A stretch of DNA of 64,000 nucleotides from positions 3,144,501 to 3,208,500 of the forward strand of contig NZ_CP092480.1 of assembly GCF_022429645.1 (NCBI RefSeq), read 5' to 3'. This DNA is from Lutibacter sp. A80 (lineage in GTDB: Bacteria; Bacteroidota; Bacteroidia; Flavobacteriales; Flavobacteriaceae). The position numbers and the translations under genes were made by a program. Positions 1-10,300 of this stretch are shown here, piece after piece; position 1 is the first letter of the stretch, and every line of letters starts with the position of its first letter. The notes beneath the pieces are model-generated. The model was not told where the DNA came from. It made no database searches and saw nothing but the letters and a program-made list of their open reading frames with translations.

Positions 1-473
1 CAGGCTCTCGTATTCAATACCTTGGAAGGAAGTATTATGTTCAAATTTTAAGAAATGATGATTTAAAGGATATTAATATAGATTTTACGGAATCTAAGTT
101 TAGAATTACGTTACCCCAATCTTTAAATAACCAATCAGAACTAAAGCATTCTTTTGAAGAATACTTCAGAACAAAAGCTTTAGAAAAGATAAAACCAAGA
201 ATTAAAAAATGGGCTAAAGAAACAGGGCTAAATTATACTGAATTAAAAATTAGAAAATTAGAAAAACGTTGGGGAAGCTGTACACCAGAAAATACCATCA
301 TTATTAACATAGATGCAATTAAATTACCTTATAGTTTAATCGATTATTTACTAGTCCACGAATTAGTTCACACTAAGATAAAAAATCATTCCAAAGAGTT
401 TTGGGCAGAACTTTCAAAACATATTCCAAACTGGAAGGAATTGGATGAAAAAATGTATGGAATGAAGTTGTGA
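1..473 (+). CDS. YgjP-like zinc metallopeptidase (DUF45/M48-like), 5' end missing
   Basis: The gene runs in from the left edge; the reading frame starts at base 3 and stops with TGA at 471-473, so about 156 residues are visible. The C-terminal half carries the family signature: an R-W-G-S-C-T segment, an I-N-I-D strand, and the zinc motif HELVH followed by an H-S-K-E-F-W segment. YgjP/DUF45 proteins are predicted zinc metallopeptidases of the SprT/WLM type. Their substrate is unknown. In many bacteria a gene of this family follows the type I restriction subunit gene hsdR; that context cannot be tested here because the upstream DNA is outside the window. The recombinase downstream, on the other strand, suggests the gene is cargo of an integrated element. 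The family call is firm and the role is open. Confidence 0.85.
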   Translation, partial: GSRIQYLGRKYYVQILRNDDLKDINIDFTESKFRITLPQSLNNQSELKHSFEEYFRTKALEKIKPRIKKWAKETGLNYTELKIRKLEKRWGSCTPENTIIINIDAIKLPYSLIDYLLVHELVHTKIKNHSKEFWAELSKHIPNWKELDEKMYGMKL

Positions 474-532
474 AATAACACTTTAATCAAAAAGGTTTAT
501 AGCCTGACGCTAAGGCTCATTTTAAAACGGGA

Positions 533-574
533 AAAAGTAATTCTAAAAAAGAAATACATTTCAGAATTACTTTT
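533..574. terminator. bidirectional intrinsic terminator
   Basis: A perfect 12-bp inverted repeat (AAAAGTAATTCT at 533-544, AGAATTACTTTT at 563-574) lies between the convergent YgjP-like and integrase genes. The A-run and T-run flanks allow it to act in both directions. Confidence 0.7.
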
Positions 575-588
575 GTACCATCTATTAT

Positions 589-1815
589 TTACATTATATC
601 TTCAAAAGCTAAATCTAGTTCTTCTCTACGGAAATCCTCTAAATATGTTTCTGTAGTTTGGATAGATTTATGTCCTAATGCTTGTTTGATCATAACTGTA
701 CTCAATCCTTTTTTTAAAGATAATGTTGCAAAGGTGTGTCTAGCTGTGTAAAAATTAAGTTTTGTTTTAATACCACATTCAAGTGCAATTTTGTTAAGTT
801 GTTTTCCGTAGTAATTTAACACAAATGTTTTACGTTTCTTTAATTCGTCTTCTGTGTATAGTTCTAGATCTTTCTTCAAAATTGGGAAAATGTATTCTGT
901 ATCAAATGGACGGTAAGTTTTGAAGTAATTTATAATTTTTCTTGTAATGTCATTATCTGGAATTTTTATGTTTAGTTGTACTTGAGTTTTATTTCTAATA
1001 TAAGTGAAATTACTTAAGTCTATATCATCCCATCTTAACTCTGCTATATCAGTAAAATTCATGCCTCGGCAATAGAAGCTGAATAAGTAGGTATACAATA
1101 TCTTAGTACCTTGTTTGTTTGAAGAAAAATCATAATCTAATAATAATTGTAAATCTTGTTTGGTTAAAGCTTTTTTTATCTTACTAGATTTTAATTTAGA
1201 TATGATATAATCTTTGAAGGGATATGATTCTCTAGAGGCAATTTTTGCTTTAATAGCAGAATTATATATAGCTCTAATATTACGCATGTAAACGCCAATA
1301 CCGCCATCATTACATCCGTAAGCTCGCAAGTTAGCTTCAAAAGCAACTAAGAAAGTGTAATCAATTTTTGAAAAAGGGTAAGATGTAATTGAAGGATTAA
1401 ATCTCTTAAGAGCTGAAATAGTGTCATTATAAGAATTATGAGAACTAATTTGACCAGACTCGTAGAATTGATTTTTTCTTTTCTCGAAAAAGGAGATGAA
1501 ATTTAACTGTTCAATTTTCTCTGGTCTAAATAATGAATCAAAGACGTCTAAAGTAAATTCGTGTCTTTCTTCAATCATTGTATCTAATATCTTAGATGCA
1601 TCTTGTTTGATTGAGCTTAATATCCGATTAGATTGTAAGTGGTTTTTGTATTTAGAGTTAAACTCACTTGTTTTTTCATTCCAGAATTTTGGTAATACAT
1701 TGTAAGGTGTTTTGTAAAATTTTGATTTTCTACTGATGGTTACTCTTAAGTTAATAGGATAAGTTCCATTACTTAATTTTGTCTTTTTTAAGATAATTTT
1801 GATACTAGCCTTCAT
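589..1815 (-). CDS. tyrosine-type site-specific recombinase (integrase)
   Basis: This 408-residue protein has the usual Bacteroidota integrase layout: an N-terminal Arm DNA-binding domain (about 1-90), a SAM-like core-binding domain (about 100-205) and a C-terminal catalytic domain (about 215-400). Catalytic residues visible are R250 (YCRGMNF), R359 and H360 in ARHTFAT, H382 in LGHKS, and the nucleophile Y391 in TETYLEDF. The first histidine of the canonical HxxR box is replaced by Y356, as is common in this lineage. It should cut and rejoin DNA at short attachment sites. The gene starts about 150 bp from a tRNA 3' fragment that is probably its attachment site, so it is likely the integrase of the element at the left end of the window. 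The ATG at 1815 is the natural start, followed by a typical MKASIKIIL opening. It appears intact. Confidence 0.93.
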   Translation of the reverse strand: MKASIKIILKKTKLSNGTYPINLRVTISRKSKFYKTPYNVLPKFWNEKTSEFNSKYKNHLQSNRILSSIKQDASKILDTMIEERHEFTLDVFDSLFRPEKIEQLNFISFFEKRKNQFYESGQISSHNSYNDTISALKRFNPSITSYPFSKIDYTFLVAFEANLRAYGCNDGGIGVYMRNIRAIYNSAIKAKIASRESYPFKDYIISKLKSSKIKKALTKQDLQLLLDYDFSSNKQGTKILYTYLFSFYCRGMNFTDIAELRWDDIDLSNFTYIRNKTQVQLNIKIPDNDITRKIINYFKTYRPFDTEYIFPILKKDLELYTEDELKKRKTFVLNYYGKQLNKIALECGIKTKLNFYTARHTFATLSLKKGLSTVMIKQALGHKSIQTTETYLEDFRREELDLAFEDIM

Positions 1816-1880
1816 TTATTTTTTTTTAAAAGTTTAACATACGTACAACAAATGCAGACATTTGATGAAACGTGATGAAA

Positions 1881-1888
1881 CAAAAATA
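1881..1888 (-). promoter_or_regulatory. candidate -7 element of the integrase gene
   Basis: On the minus strand this reads TATTTTTG, matching the Bacteroidota -7 consensus TAnnTTTG, 66 nt upstream of the integrase ATG. No clear -33 TTTG is seen, so support is moderate. Confidence 0.4.
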
Positions 1889-1966
1889 TTTCTTAAAAAT
1901 CATAAACCACTGAAAAACAGTATTTTTGAAGTTAAATGCAGCTAAATGAAAAGACTATATGTCTAT

Positions 1967-2008
1967 CTCATAATCAGAGGGTCCTTGGTTCGAGCCCAAG
2001 TGGGACCA
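1967..2008 (+). other. 3' half of a CAU-anticodon tRNA; candidate attachment (att) site
   Basis: The segment folds as the 3' part of a tRNA: anticodon loop CTCATAA (1967-1973), 3' anticodon strand TCAGA, variable loop GGGTC, T arm CTTGG-TTCGAGC-CCAAG (1984-2000, perfect 5-bp stem), 3' acceptor strand TGGGACC and discriminator A (2008). The matching 5' acceptor strand and D arm are absent upstream, and the bases before the loop pair poorly with TCAGA, so this is not a working tRNA gene. A truncated tRNA end beside a tyrosine recombinase is the usual scar of integration into a tRNA gene. CAU fits Met or Ile2; I cannot decide which. Confidence 0.75.
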
Positions 2009-2023
2009 CATTTATAAAACTCT

Positions 2024-2068
2024 AAACCTTACATTTCTTTCGATTTGTAAGGTTTTATTTTTTTTTAA
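2024..2068 (+). terminator. intrinsic terminator behind the tRNA fragment
   Basis: Stem AAACCTTAC (2024-2032) pairs with GTAAGGTTT (2047-2055), followed by a long T-run. It is probably the original terminator of the tRNA gene, which suggests that DNA to the right of about 2008 is the ancestral chromosome. Confidence 0.75.
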
Positions 2069-2107
2069 AATTTAGTTTATCCGTAGCCTATAATTTAAAG
2101 AATTAAT

Positions 2108-2115
2108 TATCTTTG
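2108..2115 (+). promoter_or_regulatory. candidate -7 element (TATCTTTG) of the TPR-AraC gene
   Basis: An exact TAnnTTTG match 92 nt upstream of the ATG at 2208. No convincing -33 TTTG is present. Confidence 0.4.
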
Positions 2116-2207
2116 TTGTGCTAACTCATACATTATTATAGGTGTTTATTTGTAAAATATACTTTTACAAGTAATTTATTGTTTTAATAATTTTATTTAG
2201 CTAATTG

Positions 2208-3710
2208 ATGCGGTTTTTATTACTCTTATTATTTATTCCATATTTGGTTTTTTCGCAAACCAATACCGACATTCAATCTAAAAAATTTGATTCTATATTT
2301 TATCGTATTGCAGTAAATATATCTTCATCAGATCCTGTTAAAGCTTTGTATTTGGCAGATTCTCTTTTTCTGTATTCTGAAAGTAATCATAATAAAATAA
2401 AATCTTTAATGCTAACTGCTGATATTTTAGCAAAGCAAGAAAAAAGAGGAGAGGCTATTGTTAAATCTTTAGAGGTTATAAATATTGCTGAAGATGAAAA
2501 AGATTATGTTCTTTTAGCTAGAAATTATGGCTTTTTAGCTACACAATATAGAATGATTGGTTTTTATGATAAAGGAAAGTCCTTTCTTGAAAAAGGTATA
2601 AAAATTAGTGATTATTTTTCTAACAAAAAACAAATAGAAAATTATAAAGCAATATGTAATGTAGAATTTGCTGAATTTGCATTAGAAGAAAAGGATTATC
2701 AAAAAGCTATTGAGCATTTAGAGTTTGCTTTTCATATTTATAATAAAGATAAAAATTTACAAAATAATTCTTTTTCTCTTGCTAAAGTAGAAGAAATGTT
2801 TGGTAGGTGTTATTTGTTTTTAGATGATTATGAAAAAGCGCTCTCTCATTTTTCAAACTCTAGATTATTAATTAATGATGTAGGAGCCGAAAATACTATT
2901 TGGGCTTCATTAATTTACAAGCGATTGGGTGATGTATATTTAAATTTAAATAAAAAAGATAGTTCTTATTTTTATTTAAATAAAGCACTCAGTATTTCCG
3001 AAAAGTCTAATCATGGTTCTTTAAAAGAAAATGTGTATAAAAGCATTTCAGAATTTTACAAATTAGATAAAGAGCTTGATAGTTTCGCTTTATACAATTC
3101 TAAATATATTGCACAGTTAGATATAAATAAAGAGAAAAAAAAAATAATGATAAACAGTGCTTACAAAGCACTTAACATAAATTCAAATAAAAGTGATGTT
3201 GTGCCCAATAGTAAAAACTATATAGTTCTATTTTTGGCTTTAGCTATAGCGCTATTAATTTTTATGTATTTAAAAACAAAAAAAATATTCTCTAATACCA
3301 ATAATAAAACTCTTATAATTGATAATAGTAAAACAACAGATATTGTGCTTCCTAAAAAAACAGAGGAAGATCTTGTTGAAAAATTAAAAGAGTTTGAAGC
3401 TTCCAATGGTTTTTTAGATAAAAACATGTCTTTGCCAACTCTAATAGGTTTGTTAAATACAAATACCAAATATTTTAGGAATTTTCTTAAAAATTATAAA
3501 AATACAGATTATACCCACTACATTAATAATTTAAGAATAAATTATATTAAAAATAAGCTAACTACAGATAAAGCTTATTTAAATTATAAAATAAGTTATT
3601 TGGCAGATGAATGTGGTTTTTCTTCTCATAGTAAATTTTCTGCCTGTTTTAAAGATATAACTGGATATAGTCCTTCAGAATTTATAGAAGATATTAAAAA
3701 CTCCAATTAA
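2208..3710 (+). CDS. membrane-anchored TPR protein with C-terminal AraC-type DNA-binding domain
   Basis: The 500-residue protein begins with a signal peptide (MRFLLLLLFIPYLVFSQ), continues with helical tetratricopeptide-like repeats (about 30-320), has one membrane span near 340-358 (YIVLFLALAIALLIFMYLK), and ends in an AraC/HTH_18 domain (about 395-500; segments ISYLADECGFSSHSKFSACF and GYSPSEF). This architecture recurs in Flavobacteriaceae and is predicted to sense from the periplasmic side and bind DNA in the cytoplasm. Its ligand and targets are unknown. I chose the ATG at 2208 over the TTG one codon upstream. The gene lies immediately before the giant adhesin gene on the same strand, so it is a candidate regulator of that module, but nothing in the sequence proves it. 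Codon use is very AT-rich. Confidence 0.85.
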   Translation: MRFLLLLLFIPYLVFSQTNTDIQSKKFDSIFYRIAVNISSSDPVKALYLADSLFLYSESNHNKIKSLMLTADILAKQEKRGEAIVKSLEVINIAEDEKDYVLLARNYGFLATQYRMIGFYDKGKSFLEKGIKISDYFSNKKQIENYKAICNVEFAEFALEEKDYQKAIEHLEFAFHIYNKDKNLQNNSFSLAKVEEMFGRCYLFLDDYEKALSHFSNSRLLINDVGAENTIWASLIYKRLGDVYLNLNKKDSSYFYLNKALSISEKSNHGSLKENVYKSISEFYKLDKELDSFALYNSKYIAQLDINKEKKKIMINSAYKALNINSNKSDVVPNSKNYIVLFLALAIALLIFMYLKTKKIFSNTNNKTLIIDNSKTTDIVLPKKTEEDLVEKLKEFEASNGFLDKNMSLPTLIGLLNTNTKYFRNFLKNYKNTDYTHYINNLRINYIKNKLTTDKAYLNYKISYLADECGFSSHSKFSACFKDITGYSPSEFIEDIKNSN

Positions 3711-4004
3711 TTTTATTCTCAACTTTCAGCTTTTAACCTTAATGTCTTTTATTAAGCTTAAGAAACCTTCTATGTTTTAATCCTTATTTTAAAGCCTTAT
3801 TATTCAATTCATAATATTTTATACTAGTATTAGTATATGTCTTTTCTGTTATGCATTAAAATTTTAACAAGTGTAACAGTTGTTTTCCCGTCAATAAACA
3901 TTCAATTTTCAAAAATTTATAGAAGTACGTGTGTTGAAGCATAAGTGTAAGTTAATCAATAGTTTGTGTTCTGTCTGTTTAGCGGAAAACAGTTATTATA
4001 ACCG

Positions 4005-4035
4005 TTTGTAACAAGAAACTCTTAACGTAATTTTG
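4005..4035 (+). promoter_or_regulatory. strong Bacteroidota-type promoter (TTTG-N19-TAATTTTG)
   Basis: The -33 TTTG at 4005-4008 and the -7 TAATTTTG at 4028-4035 are 19 nt apart, which matches the consensus well. Transcription would start near 4042, only about 40 nt before a strong terminator hairpin. Confidence 0.6.
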
Positions 4036-4041
4036 CCGAAT

Positions 4042-4136
4042 AATATTTTTTAAAATAATTATAATGTTAACTTATAATAACCCCTAAAAAGTTAAACTAC
4101 CAATTTTTGATTAGTTTAAATTTTAGGGTTTTTTTA
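4042..4136 (+). ncRNA. candidate short RNA or attenuated leader
   Basis: A promoter match at 4005-4035 and an intrinsic terminator ending near 4136 would define a transcript of about 95 nt with no evident reading frame. It could be a small RNA or a leader whose terminator is read through to express the 12-kb adhesin gene. Both readings are inference; no known RNA family was recognised. Confidence 0.3.
4081..4136 (+). terminator. intrinsic terminator upstream of the adhesin gene
   Basis: CCCTAAAA-A-GTTAAACT (4082-4098) pairs with AGTTTAAATTTTAGGG, ending near 4128, followed by TTTTTTT. The stem is about 16 bp with one bulge or mismatch, which is strong for this AT-rich genome. Confidence 0.7.
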
Positions 4137-4315
4137 TTGTAATTTTTTTAAAATTTCTTGTGTTTATAAAGTATTGATATGTTTTTCATATTCAGAAAAA
4201 AATAAAAGAATTTGAAGTGTATACCTATAAATACAACTAATAAGTAATAAAAAATATAGATACTGCAATTTAGGTTGCGTTCTAAATTATAACAATGAAT
4301 TAAAGAATAAATTTT

Positions 4316-7300
4316 ATGAAAAAATTTTACGTATTACTTTATTTTACATTTTTAATAGCAATTGCTTCTTCACAAACAGCCTACGCGCAGTGTACTGATT
4401 GTGACGTTACAAACCCTTCTATTAGTGGGAACTATACATTTGCAGCAGGTACAAAAACTTGTTTTACAGCGGATGCTACTATTAATGGAGATATTACATT
4501 TGGTGATGGTGCTTCTATATGTGTTGCTTCAGGAGCAACGTTAAATTTGGGTGCCAATAATTATTCTGGTTCAGGTATGTTTACTATAGATGTACAAGGT
4601 ACATTAAATGTAGGTCAAAATCCTACTTGGGCTAGTGATATGGATATTACCATTGCTCCTGGAGGTTTAATGACAACCAATACATTAACCTTAAATGGTG
4701 ATGTTATGAATATTACCAATAATGGAACTTTTAATCCAGGTACATTGCAATTTCAAAATTCAAACGCCGTAATTACCATAGAGAACAATGAGGTAATGGA
4801 CATTTCTAATAATCTTAATATTTCTGCTGGTAAAGCTCAATTTATAAATTCTGGAAATCTTTCTATTACTGGTAATTATAACTCCAACAGTATTTCCTCA
4901 TATATTAACTGTGGAATATATTCTGGTAAATTTAATTTAAATAATGGAGGGCAGGTAATTAATACAGGAACGTTTACTACTCAAGCTATTGATTTTGGTA
5001 ATTCAGCCTCTAAAATTAGCAATTACGGTACTTTTGAAATTGATGGTTATGTTAATTTAGGTGGAGGTACTTTTTATAATCAAGGGGCAGTTATTGTTAA
5101 TAGTGGAACGGGTATTTCTCAAGATGGAAATCTTGTAGGTCCTTCTGATCCAAATCTTCAAGGTTATTTTGAATGGACAAACCAGAGAACTGCTAATAGT
5201 GGAATTGTTGGGCCAAATCTGAATTTTACAAATTCTAATTCTGCAAATAGTAATGAAAGTGGTATGTTTGCAAATCCTTCAGCGTTGACCTTTGAGTCTA
5301 ATGTTACCTACGGAGGTGTAGCGCCAACTATAGAACCAACCAATTGTCCAACGGCAGATGGTGGTGTTATCTATTCTGGTACTGTTTATAACGATACAAA
5401 TGATAATGGTACCGTAGACGGAACAGGTATTGGTTCTCCAGGAAGTACACAATTATATATAAATGTTGTAGATTCAACAGGTAATGTAGTAGCTACAGCT
5501 ACTGTAGCAAGTGATGGTACTTATACTGTAACTTTAGACGATGCTTTAGTTGATTATACATTTGAATTAAGTACAAGCCAAGGAACGGAAGGTAGTCCTG
5601 CGCCAACTAATGAATTACCAACAAATTGGGAATATACAAATGAAGGTGGAGTTGTTGATGGAAGTTTAAATGTGCCTAGTTTAACGGCTGATTCACTAGA
5701 TTTTGGTATTAAAGCAACTGTAGACCCTTGTACTGATCCGGCAGGAACAGACACTGATGGAGATGGAATAAATGATATTTGTGATTTAGATGATGATAAT
5801 GATGGTATTTTAGATACTGAAGAGTCGAAAGATAAAGATTTACCTAGCTTAACTGGAAGTAGTATTGTAAATGGTGATGGCGATGGTAATCCATATATTT
5901 TAACTAGGCAGTATACCATTGAAGATATTTGCGATGCAGACGAATTAACTTTAGATACTGATAAATTGAGTTTTGATGTTAGATGGAATAATGGTAGAAG
6001 TGGTTCTATTTATACAGGTAGTAATACAGAAGCAGTGCTTACTGTTAAAGTGGATAATATTACTTATTTAACTATTACAACTCCAAATGATGGTGGTTCT
6101 AATAATGATAATGCTACAGATAATGGAGGTGATGCATTAATTGTTGCATCTAATGGTGCAACATTTATCAATTCACTACCATCTTCTCAAGGAAATGCAT
6201 ACATTGATCATACAGATTTTGATACTACTTATGAAGATAATCCAGAAAGATATGCCAATATACTAATTACACTTCCAGTTGAAATTTCAATTGGTCAAGT
6301 TGTAGAAATAGGCTTTGCGTTAAAAGCAGATGATTTCGATTTCATAAATGGTAAAGTTGAACAAACTTGTGTTCTTGATACAGATAGAGATGGTATTCCA
6401 AATTATTTAGATGCAGATAGCGATAATGATGGATGTCCTGATGCAATTGAGGCTGATGGCAGTATAACAAATGATGATTTAAATTCAAACGGAAGTATTA
6501 ACGGTACTGTTGATGCAAATGGAGTGCCAACAGCTGTAAGTGGAGGTCAAGATGCTACTACAGCAGTGCTTACAAGTGATGTAATTAGCGAAATAACAAT
6601 TGCACCAAGTACACTAGAAGTTTGTGAAAATTCAAACATTACTTTAACAGCTACTCCTACAGGATTAAGAGTTACAGATTTTGGTTCTACAGGTGCAATA
6701 AATGATGATACAACTGAATCAATACCAGAAGCAGAGTATATTTACCAATGGTATTTAGGCACTACTGCGTTAACAGATGATAGCCCATATAGTGGAACAA
6801 GTACAGCAAGTTTAACCATTACAAATGCCACTAGTGCGTTAAATGGTAATGAATATAGATTAGAAGTTACAACAACTAATAATAGTTGTAGTGTAGAAGA
6901 AAGTATTACGTTAACTGTTGGTGATTTACCAACAGCAGCAACAATTGCTTCAAACAGTCCTGTATGTGTTGGAGAAGATGCTGTGTTTACAATAACAGGA
7001 ACAGCAGGAGATATAGTAACATATACAGTTGGTTCAGGAACAGATCAAACTATAGAAATAGGTACAGGAGGTACTGTAGAAGTAACAGTTTCTGGAATAA
7101 CTGCAGATACTACTTTAGATTTAACTAATGTAAATAATGGTGATTGTGATTTAGCATTAACTATAAATACTACGGTATCGGTTAAAAATTGTGTGTTAGC
7201 AGACGATGATAGTTATTCAGTAAGTTACCAAGATGGTGTTGATGGAATAACTTTAGGAGATGTATTAGAAAATGATAAGATTAACGGAGTTGCAGTTGAT

Positions 7301-10300
7301 CCAGCTAATGTTACAATTACGTCAACAGCAACAACAGAATTATCAATAGATGCAAACGGAGATGTTACTGTAGCTGCAGGAACAGCGCCAGGAACTTATA
7401 CAATAGATTATACAATATGTGAAACAGCAGCACCATCAAATTGTGAAGATGCAAAAGTAACAGTAGTTGTAGGAGCAGCAACAGCGATAGTTGCCGAAGA
7501 TGATAGTTATACATTAACTTACCAAGAGGGTGTTGATGGAAAAACGATCAGTGATATATTAGAAAATGATACGCTTAACGGAGTTGCAGTAGATTCAGAT
7601 GATGTTACAATTACGTCAACAGCAACAACAGAATTATCAATAGATGCAAACGGAGATGTTACTGTAGCTGCAGGAACAGCGCCAGGAACTTATACAATAG
7701 ATTATACAATATGTGAAACAGCAGCACCATCAAATTGTGAAGATGCAAAAGTAACAGTAGTTGTAGGAGCAGCAACAGCGATAGTTGCCGAAGATGATAG
7801 TTATACATTAACTTACCAAGAGGGTGTTGATGGAAAAACGATCAGTGATATATTAGAAAATGATACGCTTAACGGAGTTGCAGTAGATTCAGATGATGTT
7901 ACAATTACGTCAACAGCAACAACAGAATTATCAATAGATGCAAACGGAGATGTTACTGTAGCTGCAGGAACAGCGCCAGGAACTTATACAATAGATTATA
8001 CAATATGTGAAACAGCAGCACCATCAAATTGTGAAGATGCAAAAGTAACAGTAGTTGTAGGAGCAGCAACAGCGATAGTTGCCGAAGATGATAGTTATAC
8101 ATTAACTTACCAAGAGGGTGTTGATGGAAAAACGATCAGTGATATATTAGAAAATGATACGCTTAACGGAGTTGCAGTAGATTCAGATGATGTTACAATT
8201 ACGTCAACAGCAACAACAGAATTATCAATAGATGCAAACGGAGATGTTACTGTAGCTGCAGGAACAGCGCCAGGAACTTATACAATAGATTATACAATAT
8301 GTGAAACAGCAGCACCATCAAATTGTGAAGATGCAAAAGTAACAGTAGTTGTAGGAGCAGCAACAGCGATAGTTGCCGAAGATGATAGTTATACATTAAC
8401 TTACCAAGAGGGTGTTGATGGAAAAACGATCAGTGATATATTAGAAAATGATACGCTTAACGGAGTTGCAGTAGATTCAGATGATGTTACAATTACGTCA
8501 ACAGCAACAACAGAATTATCAATAGATGCAAACGGAGATGTTACTGTAGCTGCAGGAACAGCGCCAGGAACTTATACAATAGATTATACAATATGTGAAA
8601 CAGCAGCACCATCAAATTGTGAAGATGCAAAAGTAACAGTAGTTGTAGGAGCAGCAACAGCGATAGTTGCCGAAGATGATAGTTATACATTAACTTACCA
8701 AGAGGGTGTTGATGGAAAAACGATCAGTGATATATTAGAAAATGATACGCTTAACGGAGTTGCAGTAGATTCAGATGATGTTACAATTACGTCAACAGCA
8801 ACAACAGAATTATCAATAGATGCAAACGGAGATGTTACTGTAGCTGCAGGAACAGCGCCAGGAACTTATACAATAGATTATACAATATGTGAAACAGCAG
8901 CACCATCAAACTGTGAAGAAGCAGAAGTAACTGTAGTTGTAGGAGAAGATGTAGATACAGATGGAGACGGTGTGTTAGATGGAACAGAAATTACAGATGG
9001 AACAGATCCAAACGATCCATGTGATTATATTACAACAAGTGTAACAGAAACACAAGGTGGTGATTGGTTAACAGCAGATTGTGATGGAGATGGTGTACCA
9101 AATGGAGAAGAAGTAGATCCTGATGGAGATGGAACACCAGGTCCAAACGGCACAGATCCAAACGATCCATGTGAAGGCGGAGACGTAGCGAATGTAGATT
9201 TAACCGATACAACAAGTGCTTGGTACTTAGCTGATTGTGATAATGATGGATTACCAAATGGAGAAGAAGTAGATCCTAATGGAGATGGAACATCAGGTCC
9301 AAACGGCACAGATCCAAATAATCCAGATACAGATGGAGACGGTGTGTTAGATGGAACAGAAATTACAGAAGGAACAGATCCAAACGATCCATGTGATTAT
9401 ATTACAACAAGTGTAACAGAAACACAAGGTGGTGATTGGTTAACAGCTGATTGTGATGGAGATGGTGTACCAAATGGAGAAGAAGTAGATCCTGATGGAG
9501 ATGGAACACCAGGTCCAAACGGCACAGATCCAAATAATCCAGATACAGATGGAGACGGTGTGTTAGATGGAACAGAAATTACAGATAATACAGATCCAAA
9601 CGATCCATGTGATTATATTACAACAAGTGTAACAGAAACACAAGGTGGTGATTGGTTAACAGCCGATTGTGATAATGATGGATTACCAAATGGAGAAGAA
9701 GTAGATCCTGATGGAGATGGAACACCAGGTCCAAACGGTACAGATCCAAATAATCCAGATACAGATGGAGACGGTGTGTTAGATGGAACAGAAATTACAG
9801 ATAATACAGATCCAAACGATCCATGTGATTATATTACAACAAGTGTAACAGAAACACAAGGTGGTGATTGGTTAACAGCCGATTGTGATAATGATGGATT
9901 ACCAAATGGAGAAGAAGTAGATCCTGATGGAGATGGAACACCAGGTCCAAACGGTACAGATCCAAATAATCCAGATACAGATGGAGACGGTGTGTTAGAT
10001 GGAACAGAAATTACAGATGGAACAGATCCAAACGATCCATGTGATTATATTACAACAAGTGTAACAGAAACACAAGGTGGTGATTGGTTAACAGCAGATT
10101 GTGATGGAGATGGTGTACCAAATGGAGAAGAAGTAGATCCTGATGGAGATGGAACACCAGGTCCAAACGGCACAGATCCAAACGATCCATGTGAAGGCGG
10201 AGACGTAGCGAATGTAGATTTAACCGATACAACAAGTGCTTGGTACTTAGCAGATTGTGATGGAGATGGCGTACCAAATGGAGAAGAAGTAGATCCTAAT

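Larger units (their letters stand above)
1816..2207. other. non-coding junction between integrated element and chromosome
   Basis: This 392-bp gap holds the integrase upstream region, the tRNA 3' fragment with its terminator, and the candidate promoter of the regulator gene. No further gene is visible. Confidence 0.6.
3711..4315. other. 605-bp intergenic region upstream of the giant adhesin gene
   Basis: No convincing coding sequence is present. The region holds a strong promoter match (4005-4035), a strong terminator hairpin (4081-4136) and about 180 bp of AT-rich leader before the adhesin ATG. The adhesin promoter itself is not obvious: no exact TAnnTTTG was found close to 4316. Confidence 0.6.

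Noticed and set aside
1921..2010. A complete tRNA gene
   Set aside because: The 3' half is perfect, but the 5' acceptor strand, D arm and 5' anticodon strand are missing.
7199..8945. Regularly spaced identical repeats resembling a CRISPR array
   Set aside because: The 294-bp units are in frame, contiguous without spacers and encode a protein module; no cas gene is present.
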